Below, one piece after another: positions 51,052 through 61,879 of a DNA stretch of 64,000 nucleotides (position 1 is the first letter of the stretch; each line of letters starts with the position of its first letter). Where the stretch lies: positions 1-64,000 of the forward strand of contig NHNV01000104.1 of NCBI GenBank assembly GCA_002785995.1. The letters are read 5' to 3'. Origin of the DNA: Mycosphaerelloides madeirae (lineage: Eukaryota > Ascomycota > Dothideomycetes > Mycosphaerellales > Mycosphaerellaceae). Position numbers and translations under genes: made by a program. The notes beneath the pieces are model-generated. The model worked only from the letters and a program-made list of their open reading frames with translations, was not told the origin of the DNA and did not search any database.

Positions 51052-53011
51052 TCATACGACTTCTATAAATAGTTCCTCAGCCTGTTCCCAATAAAGCTTC
51101 ACGGAAGAGCTTTCGTCATCATCCAACTGTGCGTACCCGATTCTTCGATATGTGCTGGTGCTGCCCTCTCCGCAAGGCTCGAGTACAAGGCCGGCGGCGG
51201 AGTTGCTAGCAGCCGATCTGTATAGCAGTAGGATCGCAACACTCCACTCGTTTGGAGACCCATCGCGCCCAACACCCTTTCTGTCAAGCACCAATTTGCT
51301 TCGATGCTCATAAGAAGATGGCGGACAGGCGAGCGGCGATGTACCTTAGGCCGCTCGACCTGCCAGTCCCACCGGGAGGAACGGTGACATGTCGGATTCG
51401 ACCGCTTATGCTCAATGTGCCAGCAAAAATTCGACCAAATTCATCGAAACCGACTCTGTCGACAGAGGCGGAGATGATGCGAGCGAACTGTTCCCTGTCA
51501 TCGGCGTCTGCGGGGAGACTGGAAAATCCGACTACGCCATCGGTACTCGCCCAAGACCAAGACGGCGCAACATACGGGTGACCTTCCGTATCTTGCCAGG
51601 GACGACCTTTACTGATGAACCAGCCCAGATCGAATAGCGATTTACTTTGCCAAAGACCCGCAATATAGATATCTCTGTCCATTCGTTGGAAGTGACGAGC
51701 AAGACCAGCCAAAGCAGAAAGTCGGTCTGTGAGAAAGGTAAGATCACAAGCGGAGCATTGTGATACGAGGTCGTACCACTCCTTCTTTGAGTATTGCGTG
51801 GATGTTGAGATCTGTACTCCCGGTCCTGGTTGCGATTCCGTTCTCTGTATTTGATGGGTCCTGCAAGTGAATACCACGCCATCCTCACGGAAGGCTAGCA
51901 TGCGAGGGCGGAGAGTGCGTTCTTGTTGAAACCATCCCATCTGAAAAAAGGGGCAATTGAACCAGTTTGGCGCGTGTCTTTTTACTGATGTTCTGACAGC
52001 CAGGTCAGGACCGGAAGTATGATTGGGGACTAGTAATAATTCCTTGTCAGTAGCCGCATCCCTGTTGTTTAAGAAACCGACAAGAGCCGACGTAGATTCT
52101 AGAGCTGCGATATTCATGGCCGCTGTTTCATAGTTCCTGTCCATACAGGTGCACTTCTTTTTTCAAGTCTGCTTCAACCCCCTGGATGATACACAACGAA
52201 TCAATCCAAAGGTATCTGAAACCCAGTTCTCGAGTCACAGTAACAGCATCGCGGAATGTTGGCGGCAGAGATGAGAAGGTGGTATGTTCCAGATGATTGG
52301 ATTTGGTGTCCTTGTTGGTCACCAGTGGTTTCGACTCCGCCTTGCCCCAGGAATGGCTCAGGGTAAAGTCGCGACCTCGCATTCCGTTCGTTTCGATCAG
52401 TCTCGGCTCTTGGACGTAATCCGTGCCCACGTCAATGACCCGTGTAGGTAGATGGACATCTTCAATCGCGCTGCAATCGGGATGGGTGGTAGCGCTTTGC
52501 TCGAGCAGGCACCGGTAGAGATGTAGCGGCACACAGCGCGCAATAGAGCGGGACCCAATCGAAGGGTGGGTACCCATAGTCGACACAAGACTCATCGTGG
52601 CACATACAGTCCCATTCAGTTCGTATAGCAGGCGGTGGTCGGCAATGATGCGCGGTGGTCCCTGGTCGTCTACGCCAAGGTATGAACGGCCTCAGTCACA
52701 TCTCATATAATAGGCATCATCATCTGCTGCTGGGTTTGCGTGGATGATAGGACCATGGGTGTATGTTTGTACTGCCATTGCTTTCAGAAGCAGCTGGCAG
52801 AGGTGGCATCCAGTTTCTGCTGACTTGACCAGGTCGGTAAAGGGTGCATGATGCTCGTGTTTGAAGGACGCGATTCATGTCTATCGCCGACGAATGCTCC
52901 GAAGTCGAGGGAAGCACATTTCTCGCATAGCTTTGGGCGTACGATAGGTGGATCGGGTCTGGTATGTGTTCGCTCTTGGGCTATTTGTTGAAATGAACGA
53001 TGGTATGTCAT
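51052..53011 (-). pseudogene. HET-domain (heterokaryon incompatibility) pseudogene
   Basis: The remains of a protein of about 650 residues, reading from ATG 53009-53011. The start KLCEKCASLDFGAF and, after a frame change, SAETGCHLCQLLLKAM are typical of the Cys-rich head of HET proteins. The HET domain follows: FTLSHSWGKAE, LPPTFRDAVTVTRELGFRYLWIDSLCIIQG, then in another frame YETAAMNIAALES. The C-terminal part includes YVAPSWSWASTDG, and the end, in a third frame, GLVLEPC and YRRIGYAQL. Lesions seen: one base lost near 52866, TGA at 52692-52694, one base gained near 52155, and a frame change near 51308. HET proteins trigger cell death on fusion of unlike strains; this copy cannot make a complete one. 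None of the breaks fits an intron of usual size. Confidence 0.85.
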
Positions 53012-53331
53012 TATAGGTGGCTAGGTTACAGAGGCAACTGAGAAGTTGATGCCCCGCTCCTGCTACTCTTGGCGCTTACTTCATCACTATTGTCCAGGCG
53101 CTAGACACGGCACGCTTTCAGGTTATGGCAGTCGAAGTGAAAAGAGCCTGTGGTCTGAACGAGGCTTGGTCAGGTTGGTGTAGCTGACGGCTAAACTGCA
53201 AGAAATAGATGGTTTTGGAGTAGCAATCTAGGCTAGCTAGAATAGCCAGATCATCCAGCAAAAGTACGCACAAGCAGGAACCTGGCTATTTTCACACTCA
53301 ATCGCATTGACAAAATCAACATACAACATCT
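53012..53331. other. Spacer upstream of HET pseudogene
   Basis: About 320 bp between the old start of the HET gene and the 3' end of the permease gene, presumably the former promoter. Nothing else seen. Confidence 0.4.
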
Positions 53332-55140
53332 CTACGACCTCCCCCATCGTTTCCAAAACTTCCACCACCCACAACTCTCCCCCTTCTTCCTCCCATTGCT
53401 CTTCCGACTCCCCACTCGCCACCAATACAGCGGAAAACCCACCGCAATAAACGCAACAACAACCAGCGCCTGGAAAGGTTTGGCAAACACAGCCCTACTG
53501 AGCAAGAACAAACTCACGCAGCAGAAAACAATAGGCGTGACAATCCAGCACTTATATGGCCTTTCCAATTCCGGCTCTGTGACTCGAAGGACGATTAAGC
53601 CGACGACGACGGCGAAGTAAAAGAGGTATGATGCGACGCCGTAGAAAGTGGTGAGAGTGGTGAAGTCCCCGATGACGATGTAGATGATTGTCAGGATGGC
53701 GTTGAGAACCATGGCGTAGATGGGTGTGTAGAAGAAGCCCTGTTCGTCCGCGATGAAGGATGTGAGTTTTCGGGCTCGAGAGCTGTTGTTTCGGCGTGGC
53801 AGGCGCATGCGCTGTATTGAGCCGGAGACACCAGCGGTGCCAAAGATCTCCGGGAGATATCCTTCTTTACCAGCGCTATAGACTAGGCGTCCGGATGTGA
53901 AAGTTGTTGCGTTGAGGGCACCGAAGCAAGAACCCGAGACGGCCAAGCCGAGCAGCAGAGATCCGATCTGGCCGAGCACGGTGCTGCCAAATGCTACTGC
54001 GACGGTATTGGAGCTGTTGAGGATGTCTGTTGGCAGTACGAACATGAAGGCTAGATTAGCCAAGATGTAAGAGATGATAACGATGGGCAGACCGGTGTGG
54101 ATAACTCTCGGCAGATCGCGGCCTGGTCTGATCATCTCTCCCACCACGTAATTGGTGTTGTCCCATCCATCGTATGCCCAGAGGCCAGCATACAAAGCTA
54201 CTGCCCATTGAGAAGAGGACATGGAAGTGCCTTCAAACCAGTTTGTCGTTTTCCAAGTCGTAGATATCGCTTCCTTATTGTACGCCAATCCAGTGACTGC
54301 AACAATGATGCCGGCGACAGTAATAGCCACAAGAGCAGCGAACTTGAAGAACAAGAAAAAGTCCGCACTACGAGTTCCAAGCTTGGTAGAAACGCAGTTG
54401 AGTGCCGTGACCAAGACCAATCCAAGGAGAGCGACACCTTTGTTGATCCAAGGGCTGGCATCCATCGCATCAGCACTGATTATAGCGCGTACAATGTACT
54501 CTCCAAAAATGATGGCGATTATGGCAGCTGAACCTGGCTTAAGTACCGTCACAGCGCACCAAGTGAACAGGAAGCCAGCCCATTCTCCAAAAATTTTCGA
54601 CAGGTAGACCTGCGCACCGCCATTGAGCGGTATAGCACCTCCCAGCTCCGCATAGCTCGCAGCTCCAGTCCAAGCCAGAATGCCAGACACAACCCAGACA
54701 ATGAGGGCAGCTCCGGGAGAGCCAGCATTGCTGTTGACGCTGGCGGGCGAAGAGAAGATGCCACTCCCAATAATCAAGCCCACGACCAGCGACAAGCCAT
54801 TGAGATATGTCAAGCTCTTGTTCCGCTCCAAGCTCTGCCCTCCAGCATCGAAGTGAGGCGTGTTCGGCGTGCCCAGGGAAGCGTATTGGCCGCCCGATGC
54901 GGTCAAGGGGAAGAGGGTGCTGTTGAAGTCGAATGCGCTCGAGACGGAGTAGGATCTGCCTCCGCGCGTCGGGCGGCTGGGCGCCGGGTCGCTGAAGGAT
55001 TGTTTGCGTGAAGACGGGACGCCGGAGAGGGACGAGTCTTCTGAGCCTCTTCCATCATGGTCGTTGGAGCTGGCGAGACTGGCGAGTTCGAGGCTGTCGC
55101 GCGGCGGCCGCAATTCGTTGTTTGTGTTGGCGGCAGGCAT
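53332..55140 (-). CDS. Amino acid permease (APC superfamily, LAT/Mup1-like)
   Basis: 602 residues from the ATG at 55138-55140 (MPAANTNNELRPP); the frame extends 69 bases further to a TTG only. About 105 cytosolic residues rich in Ser and Gly precede around 12 membrane helices. The first helix carries the substrate motif LSLVVGLIIGSGIFSSPASV, with the GSGIF signature of APC transporters; EYIVR, LWAYDGWDNTNYVVGEM in helix 6 and YLFYFAVVVGLIVLR late in the chain fit the L-type amino acid transporter group that includes yeast Mup1. It likely imports neutral amino acids at the plasma membrane; substrate is inferred. A basic insertion of about 25 residues (RRNNSSRARK) lies in a cytosolic loop. The C-terminus is Lys/Trp-rich. 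Single exon, intact. Confidence 0.9.
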   Translation of the reverse strand: MPAANTNNELRPPRDSLELASLASSNDHDGRGSEDSSLSGVPSSRKQSFSDPAPSRPTRGGRSYSVSSAFDFNSTLFPLTASGGQYASLGTPNTPHFDAGGQSLERNKSLTYLNGLSLVVGLIIGSGIFSSPASVNSNAGSPGAALIVWVVSGILAWTGAASYAELGGAIPLNGGAQVYLSKIFGEWAGFLFTWCAVTVLKPGSAAIIAIIFGEYIVRAIISADAMDASPWINKGVALLGLVLVTALNCVSTKLGTRSADFFLFFKFAALVAITVAGIIVAVTGLAYNKEAISTTWKTTNWFEGTSMSSSQWAVALYAGLWAYDGWDNTNYVVGEMIRPGRDLPRVIHTGLPIVIISYILANLAFMFVLPTDILNSSNTVAVAFGSTVLGQIGSLLLGLAVSGSCFGALNATTFTSGRLVYSAGKEGYLPEIFGTAGVSGSIQRMRLPRRNNSSRARKLTSFIADEQGFFYTPIYAMVLNAILTIIYIVIGDFTTLTTFYGVASYLFYFAVVVGLIVLRVTEPELERPYKCWIVTPIVFCCVSLFLLSRAVFAKPFQALVVVAFIAVGFPLYWWRVGSRKSNGRKKGESCGWWKFWKRWGRS

Positions 55141-55596
55141 AATGTATGCTATCGTAAGGTGTCTGCGCTGTGTCTCGCCCGATGCGCCATACTTCTTGCT
55201 GAGCGGCAACGGTAATTTTCGATGTGCTCACGTGCTGTTGGTATGCTTCCTCAGTCTTGAAGGGAGTTGACTTCTTTTGAGGCCCGAAGCGGAAGGATCG
55301 GCGTATCTCTCCTTGTGCTTCACCTCAGACGCCCCCCCCCCTTTTCTCTCCTGTCAATCAACAACATATTACCAGAACTTTCATCCACCTTGTCGAAGGT
55401 ATCCTGAAGACATTCGTCTGTAAGTGAGGCTCGTCGAAGTGGGATTGTTTTTGCGTAGTCTCAGGTTGAGCAATCTTCATCGCAAGTCCGGATATTGATA
55501 CAGGTTAGTTCTACAGTAATCGCAAGTCGACCATCTACGGCAACGCCATTTCGCATACCCGCTCACACAACACGCAAACAAAAGCAATGTAACATT
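55141..55596. promoter_or_regulatory. Permease upstream region with C10 tract
   Basis: About 450 bp between the permease start and the 3' end of the P450 gene. It must hold the permease promoter. Ten C residues run at 55332-55341, followed by CTTTTCTCTC, a pyrimidine tract of the kind frequent in fungal promoters. Confidence 0.4.
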
Positions 55597-57487
55597 TCAC
55601 AAGCCCTCCCTCACCCTGAACTCCGCCCACGGGCCCTCATTCCTGCTCATAAACCAGTCCTGTAACTGGTATTCTCTCGGCTGCCTCTTCCCACTCTTGA
55701 TCTCCTTCTCAATGAACCCACTAACTTTCTGATACCCCGCCAACCTCATGTCAAACTCCCACAAAATCCTCGCTATCGCAATACATAGCTCCATGTACAC
55801 CAACGGCTTTCCAAGACATGCCCGATGGCCGATACTAAATGGATTGTACACCGACATCAGGGCGTTCTTGTTTTGTTTTCCTTTGCCTTCGGGAAGCCAG
55901 CGTTCGGGGGAAAAGGTGAATGGTTCGGAGACGTATTGCTCGTGGTGGTGAATTGCGTATATTGGGACGCCGACATCGATGCCGGCCGGGAGGTGGAGTT
56001 CCAGCGAGGGGAATGAAAGGCCGCCAGGGAGGACTTCGCGTGGGAGGACGCCGCCTACGGCCGGGGTCATGCGCATTGTCTCGTCGATGCAGGCACGGAG
56101 GTAAGTGCAGGATTGCATTTGAGTACCCATTTGTATTTCAGAGCGTGAGTTGAAGGTGCTGCGGATTTCGTTTGTGAGGCGGGTGAGAGTTGAGGGGTTG
56201 TGGAGGAGGTAATATAGCGTTGCTGCGAGAGTGCTGCAGTAAAGTCAGTATATAATGAGATCGTAGACGGGAAGCTACTCACGTTGATGTGGTGTCCGAC
56301 CCAGCAACGATGAGGGTATTACCCTCCATCCACAACTCTGGCATCGGCATTCCCTCGCCAGTCTCGGGATCCTTGGCATGCAGCAAAAACGAAAAGATGT
56401 CGCGGCGAGTGCTCTCCGCCGGAGAGTTTTGTCGCTCCATTTTCTCCACTACCTGCTTCTTTCCAAAAGCCAGGTATTGGCAACGGTCCTGGTAGAGTCC
56501 ACGGAGGATTGGAAGAACCTTCTCCAGACCAGTGGTAATCAACGCAGGCATAGCAGCGACAACGTAATTTCTCCGCGCTGCCTGTCCCAGCAAAAAGATG
56601 CCTCTGCGATTTTCTGACTTATCGCCGAGGGTACCGAAAGATCGTCCAAAGACCAAGTCGCCCATGATGTCAAACACCAACCAGTTGCACCAATCCGCCA
56701 TATCCACTGGGACACTCCATCGTGACTTCTCTGCATCCGGTCGACTGGCTGTAGCTCCAATGCGCTCTACAAGGTCCTGAACATGGCCCAAGACGTATTG
56801 CTCAAAGCCCTTCAACGCCACGTCGGAAAATGCCTGACCCATGATTCTCCGCTTCCGAGCATGACGCTGCTTTTCGGTGGCCAGAAGCGTGCTGATCGCG
56901 TGAGGTGCCGCGCGGAAGCACTTGTAGAAGACGGACTTCTGCACGTTCGCGCCATGTGCGTATATGACTTTCAAGGCCGCGGGATCGTTGATGGACAGAG
57001 AATTTGGCGAAAAGCGCACGACGGTCCCATATTTCTTATGCAGATGGTAGAACAGGATATGCTTGTCGCCGACGTAGGCATGATAGACATCGTACCACTG
57101 CGTCAATCGGCCCAGGAATGGTCCTGGATACTTGGCCAGAGGGTGGAAGTAAAGCTGGTATGCCACGTATACCAATATGATGCTGAGTACGATGCCGAAC
57201 ACAACGACAGATGATAGACAGCGAGCGGAGCGAATGCAGGTTCCGAACAAGCCACGGATCTCGCTCTCAATCTCAGGCAGCTCAGAGCGTATCGCTATGA
57301 GGTTATGCATCTGCTCCGATCTGTTGGCCAGCGCATCGTGTGCAAAGGCGCGCGCTTCGATGAACGGCTTGTCATTCGCCATCAGTTCGTAAAACCTGTC
57401 CGGGATCTGCGGCATCTTTTCCATAACGGACCACAATCTGGAGATGTGCCAGAGAAAAATCGTGAGATTCGTCGAGAACAGAAACAT
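55597..57487 (-). CDS. Cytochrome P450 monooxygenase
   Basis: Two exons, 56283-57487 and 55597-56233, with a 49-nt intron (GTGAGT donor, CTGAC branch, CAG acceptor), give 613 residues. The membrane anchor is at about 91-111 (VVVFGIVLSIILVYVAYQLYF), followed by the Pro-rich hinge KYPGP. The I-helix is AGSDTTST, split by the intron at residue 402; the K-helix ExxR is ETMR; the heme loop is FSIGHRACLG with Cys541. These place it among microsomal class II P450s, common in fungal detoxification and secondary metabolism; substrate unknown. About 90 residues precede the anchor, beginning with another hydrophobic stretch, longer than usual, so the true start may be a later Met (for example residue 22 or 25) or lie in an unseen exon. 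Confidence 0.9.
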
Positions 57488-58375
57488 TAAAAATTGCGAG
57501 TTGGGAGTGGAGAAGAAACAGCTGTCGTTGCAGCGGACCTACCACGTACTTGGAAGTCTTCCAAAAATGCCAGGGTGCCATGGAAGCCCGACCCATCTGT
57601 TGAAGAAACCCATCACGTGGCTTCAGCTCGAGCCAATTATGCATTTGGCAAACCCTTCAGAGTTGTTGCACAGGTCCGTGTCATTGGCTGCTACGCAAGA
57701 GGTCCGGAAATGCTGGCCAGTTATGGGGCTGGTCTCGGTGGAGGCTGCGTGGCACAGCTCGGGAGTGCCCAGCTGCATCAGATTAAGCCAATTCGGTGCC
57801 GTCTGGGGCTTCGGTTCCGACGAGGAAGCTCTCGCACGCCGCCAGGATGCTGGAGACGACATGGCGTGGGCTGACGCGGGAGTGCTGGACGGCGCGGCAA
57901 GCTGAGTCGCTGGAAGTGGGAGGAGCACGAGAGGGCGGGCGCATCTTTTATCTGTTGGACTTCCGGCTCCCCTCTTGATTCTCCGAAACAACGGCTGCTG
58001 AGCGGCCTATGTAAGTGAATGAATCCTGACCAGTACGGTGATCAGGCTGTACAGCGTCTTTTCGATCCAACATCTGCTCTATCTTGGCTCAAAGTCTGGC
58101 ATGTCTGTTGAATCGTTTTCCTGAGACATGGCTGTGCCCTGAAAACCGGGCTGGTCGGAGAAGCTCTGTTGACTCAGCTACCTTGGGAGCGGCGTCCTGC
58201 AGGCGTGAGTATTTTGGGCACACGCAAGCACCTGGGGCTTCCAGCTTATGCACCAGCTTTTGGTGTCTTCGAAGTAGAAAGATAAGCAGATGCGGACGTG
58301 AGGTTGAAATGACAATAATAATACCAGGGAGTGGACGATGTCTGGGCAGGCGCGTGGACTAAGGACCTTCTGCAA

Positions 58376-58405
58376 CTGAGCAGGCTCGTTAACAGGCCTG
58401 CTCAG
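58376..58405. repeat. 10-bp perfect hairpin CTGAGCAGGC / GCCTGCTCAG
   Basis: The arms at 58376-58385 and 58396-58405 are perfect reverse complements with a 10-nt loop (TCGTTAACAG). There is no T run after it. It shares its outer arm sequence with a second hairpin 243 bp further on. Confidence 0.8.
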
Positions 58406-58618
58406 CGCTAGCTCTTTTCAAGTCGTCACGTGGAAGAGTCTCCTTCATAAATGGGCTCGTGGGCAGGGGAACCCTCCACACGTCCCGACGCATAAATCAT
58501 GCACAATCGCATCTCTTTTGGGACAAGAGCTCACAAAAGTGGCACGGGCTCTCGTGCTTCGGCTCTCCTGTTTCGAATGCTGACAAACGCGGCTTGCCTT
58601 TTCGGGTGCACAACCTTG

Positions 58619-58648
58619 CTGAGCAAGGTCGTCGACGAGGTTGCTCAG
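58619..58648. repeat. Nested palindrome CTGAGCAA / TTGCTCAG
   Basis: The arms at 58619-58626 and 58641-58648 are perfect reverse complements, and the 14-nt middle holds a second perfect palindrome, TCGTCGACGA, at 58629-58638. The total span of 30 nt equals that of the first hairpin. Confidence 0.8.
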
Positions 58649-59670
58649 CGTTTCAGAAGGTCCCTAACGGGAAGTCGCTCATTCGGGGCCTCGCACTGAT
58701 CTCATTGCAATCGTGACTGCTTGAATTGCCAACGGCGCCCGATCTTTGACCTGAGTTGTGCGAGCCGAAACACGATCGACCATTCAACTTTTCCTTGCGA
58801 TCACACAGCATGATCGACTACGACGAGTTGGCAACGGAAGTCACAATGTCTTCGCAGAAGCATGAAAGCTACAATATACCGCCTGCATGCCAGCCTCGGT
58901 CGTCGGGAAGAGTAGGAGGCAGGGCGTAAAATCGGGGCGTATCCCAAACGACCACCCCCAGGAAAAACCAACGCAAGGCAAAATTTAACGCAACAGAAAC
59001 CACGCAGAGAACAAAATCACGCAGGGAGTAAAACCAGTCAAGACATTTCTGATGTCACGAGAGAGACACATCTGAACATTTGCATGTTAAGCGACAAGAT
59101 CATCGCTGGCTCTTGCATTCTCAGGGAATCCACGAGGCACAGCACATCCCTCTCCCACAAACATGTCAAATCCCGAGCAGTCCTCAAATACCCAACCAGC
59201 TCCCACTCGAAGCACACCAGCCCAACAGCCCACACGCACGTTCTCAGTTTCAAGCTTGTTCTCCAGCGATGAGACATTAGCGAGGACGAGCACAAATGAA
59301 AGGAAAGACAGCCTGTAAGCAGTCTTCAGCCTCTCATCAGTTGGATGTCACTGATCAAGCCGCAGACACGAGAATATGCCTGCACGCAAGGACAACTTGA
59401 CAGCGAAGAAGATTGCCGCTGCTGGGTCATCACAGCAAGCGGAATGTCCGATGGTGCTGAAGTCGTCGTGGTGGTGGCCCCAATAGGTCAAGCATGATGA
59501 GGAGTCTGCAGTAGTGAGCGAAAGGTTTTATAGCGATCACGGCATTAACAATATCACTAAAATATAGAGGTCCTTTTTGTTGTGCGCATTACCACCTTCG
59601 AGCCGTACGGAAAAAAGAGACAAAAGCCGAAAGTATGTGTTGGGTTCTGGCCATCCACCCTGCCACTACA

Positions 59671-60410
59671 TCATCCCCATCTGGGCATACCACAAAGTCC
59701 TCCATACGGCGACATGTCTGTGGGAAGGAAGTCAGTACACAACAACATCGTCACAATAACAAAAACTTACCTCTTCTGCGCATCCTCCCCCTCCCACCTC
59801 GTCCCTGCCCCCTCTGCCTCCTCAACAAAGCATTCAACGGGTCCATCTCTCCGTCCTCATCATCCCCATCCCAGAACCCACTATCATCACTATCCCCAAG
59901 CATATCCATATAGCTCGGCATGCCCATGCCACCGTAGAGGTACGCGAGAGCCATAGGGTTCATATTCGTATTTATCATTGGCGGCATGCGACCTTGACCG
60001 ATGGGGGTTATGCCAGCGCCGTTTAGCATGCCAAGCTGGGGTATGGGCTGCATGGGGAAGGGATATCGTCCTGCGCCGAAGGAGGAGCCCATCATGCCGT
60101 GGCCGCTCATGCCGCTGGGCATCATGTTGTTGCCACCCATCATAGAGTTGGGCATCATGCCTGGGCCACACATGCTAGGGCCGCCCATATGTGCGCCGCC
60201 CATACCGCCGCCGAGAAAGTTCATTTGGTGTGCTGGAACTGGACCGCCGGGTCCGAGGGGTGATGCTCCTGGTGTTGATGTTAATGTTCGAGAAGATAAG
60301 CCGAGAAAGCATTGGGAGGAAGTTCTACCATATCCGTTCGCTCTACGACCTAAAGGTAAACCACTTTGGTTCATGAGCATTTGCTCCAGCAAGTCTTGAT
60401 ACATCGCCAT
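59671..60410 (-). CDS. Met/Gly-rich low-complexity protein
   Basis: Two exons, 59771-60410 and 59671-59717, joined over a 53-nt intron with near-consensus signals (GTAAGT donor, CTGAC branch, CACAG acceptor), give 228 residues. ATG at 60408-60410 begins MAMYQDLLEQMLMNQSG, a short helix. An upstream exon is possible because the frame stays open to a TTG at 60482. Residues about 65-150 are dominated by Gly, Met, Pro and Ser with repeated GGxMM, MGG and GMM motifs. A short acidic run (DSDDSGFWDGDDEDGE) and an Arg/Gly-rich end (RGGRGRMRRR) follow. RGG-type and Met-rich sequence suggests RNA binding or self-association, but no domain is recognised. The good intron supports a real gene. Confidence 0.6.
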
Positions 60411-61879
60411 TAGTTGTTCGTGTGTGCGGCCGAAGCAAATTGTTTTGTATAACAGTGGGTTGGTTGCCGTTGTGCGAGCCAAGCCAAATCGCCAGCTGCA
60501 GGAGAAGTTGAAAAAGGGAAGAGGAAGGAGTCCGAGTCACTCCAAAGCTGCAAAGCTGTTTTAAAGGACTGGTAGAGAAAAGCCAAGACTTTTTTGTGTA
60601 GATGGGCAGGAAACACAATTACCCACCTTGAGCAATGTGTGTGTGTGAAGATGACGTTCCAAGGTCTCTTTGTTGGTGCTCGAACATACCACAGCAGCGG
60701 CTCATCGCAGCATTGAGTGGTGGGCGCTTGACAAATACTCAGCTGTGATCCCGAAGAGCAAACATTGCAGAGACCGAAGCGCAAAGAACACTGGACCCGA
60801 GTGCGTACATGTGGTACACGTCTTAGTCTTGGTTTCGACTGGACCGAGTAAAAGCACAGAGTCTCTGCGACTCCGACAGCTCTTTAAGGGAGAGGTCCTG
60901 TGGCATTCCGTCGTGGCGATCCAGATAATGTTTGTAGCACCTTGTCAGCAGTCACCAGCCAGTAATAAATTTCGCGCAGGCATCCCAGCCCATTTTCGAA
61001 GTAGAACAGAGGAGGGAAGCAAGATATTCTTCCATGGCCAAGTCCTGGTCCATTCGGGGGATCTCACGGAAAGTCTTGTTCGTTCTGAAAGAGGCTCGCT
61101 CCAGGCCACCGGCCTCGGTAGGAAACGATACTTTCCAGGCAGTACTTACGAGATCTGCTGTGGCCAGTCTGATCTCTTCATGGGATGGTGACTGTTTTCT
61201 TCAAATGCTCTCGTCCGGGAGGCATATGGTTGAGCGTGATCGAACGCTCAAATTCACCCCTTGTCAACATGGCAGCACCGCCTCAGCTCTGCCTTCAACA
61301 TCTGAGGATCCAGGAGTGGTAAGTGAAGTATTCCTGTATCCTGCCAAAGCACTTCTACAAGATAGGATGTCGGGATAAGAAGGCAGGAAGGATGACGCTG
61401 CGAAGCCGTTGTATCAACGCAACGGCCCTCGGAAGTTATCGGGCAACGCGTGCACGCTTCCTGACACGTTGCTCGCGTCGGTCCAGCAAATGTGCGAGCC
61501 CCTGCAGGAGCTCTGCTGGCGTGGTGGTGAAAAAAGGCAACGAATGTTGCTGTTTGCAAGAAAGTAATCAGGCAAGTGGGAGGTGGGTTGTAGATGAATG
61601 GAAGTAGAATTGAAGAGATTGTCGAGCACATGCAGGAACCGAAAGAAGCAGCAGGAGCAGACTGGTGATGGCATGGGTGGTTGGTGGAGTCGCTCTTGGC
61701 TTAAGTAAACGGCCCTAGTTCGTTATTGGGAGCAGTGCGTGCTGCTTCTGCCAGAAATCCACTGCAGCAAAGCACCACTTCTGCTCCTCGCGCCCAGACG
61801 ACATTGACTCCCACACCGACACACGGCATTCACCTATCGCTCCCCGCTGCATCACCCACTGCGCATCCCCCTCGAGGTC
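60411..61879. other. 1.5-kb region between divergent genes
   Basis: Upstream sequence of the Met/Gly-rich gene and of the GYF-domain gene. A TG repeat (GTGTGTGTG) lies near 60635-60650. A 173-codon frame at 60670-61191 and smaller ones start at TTG or lack coding character. The last 150 bp before 61880 are C-rich leader sequence. No gene called. Confidence 0.4.

Larger units (their letters stand above)
57488..59670. other. 2.2-kb gene-poor region
   Basis: No frame here has convincing coding character. It includes the P450 promoter next to 57487, two related hairpins (58376-58405 and 58619-58648), and 3' flank of the Met/Gly-rich gene near 59670. A 39-codon ATG frame lies at 58810-58929. A long non-coding RNA or a gene with many small exons cannot be excluded. 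Confidence 0.4.

Noticed and set aside
55141..55209. Longer permease start 23 codons upstream
   Set aside because: The codon is TTG; ATG at 55138-55140 is the natural start.
58810..58929. 39-codon ATG frame in the gene-poor region
   Set aside because: Too short to support without conservation or transcript data.
60670..61191. 173-codon plus-strand frame
   Set aside because: Starts at TTG, has no domain and no coding-like pattern, in a region expected to be promoter.
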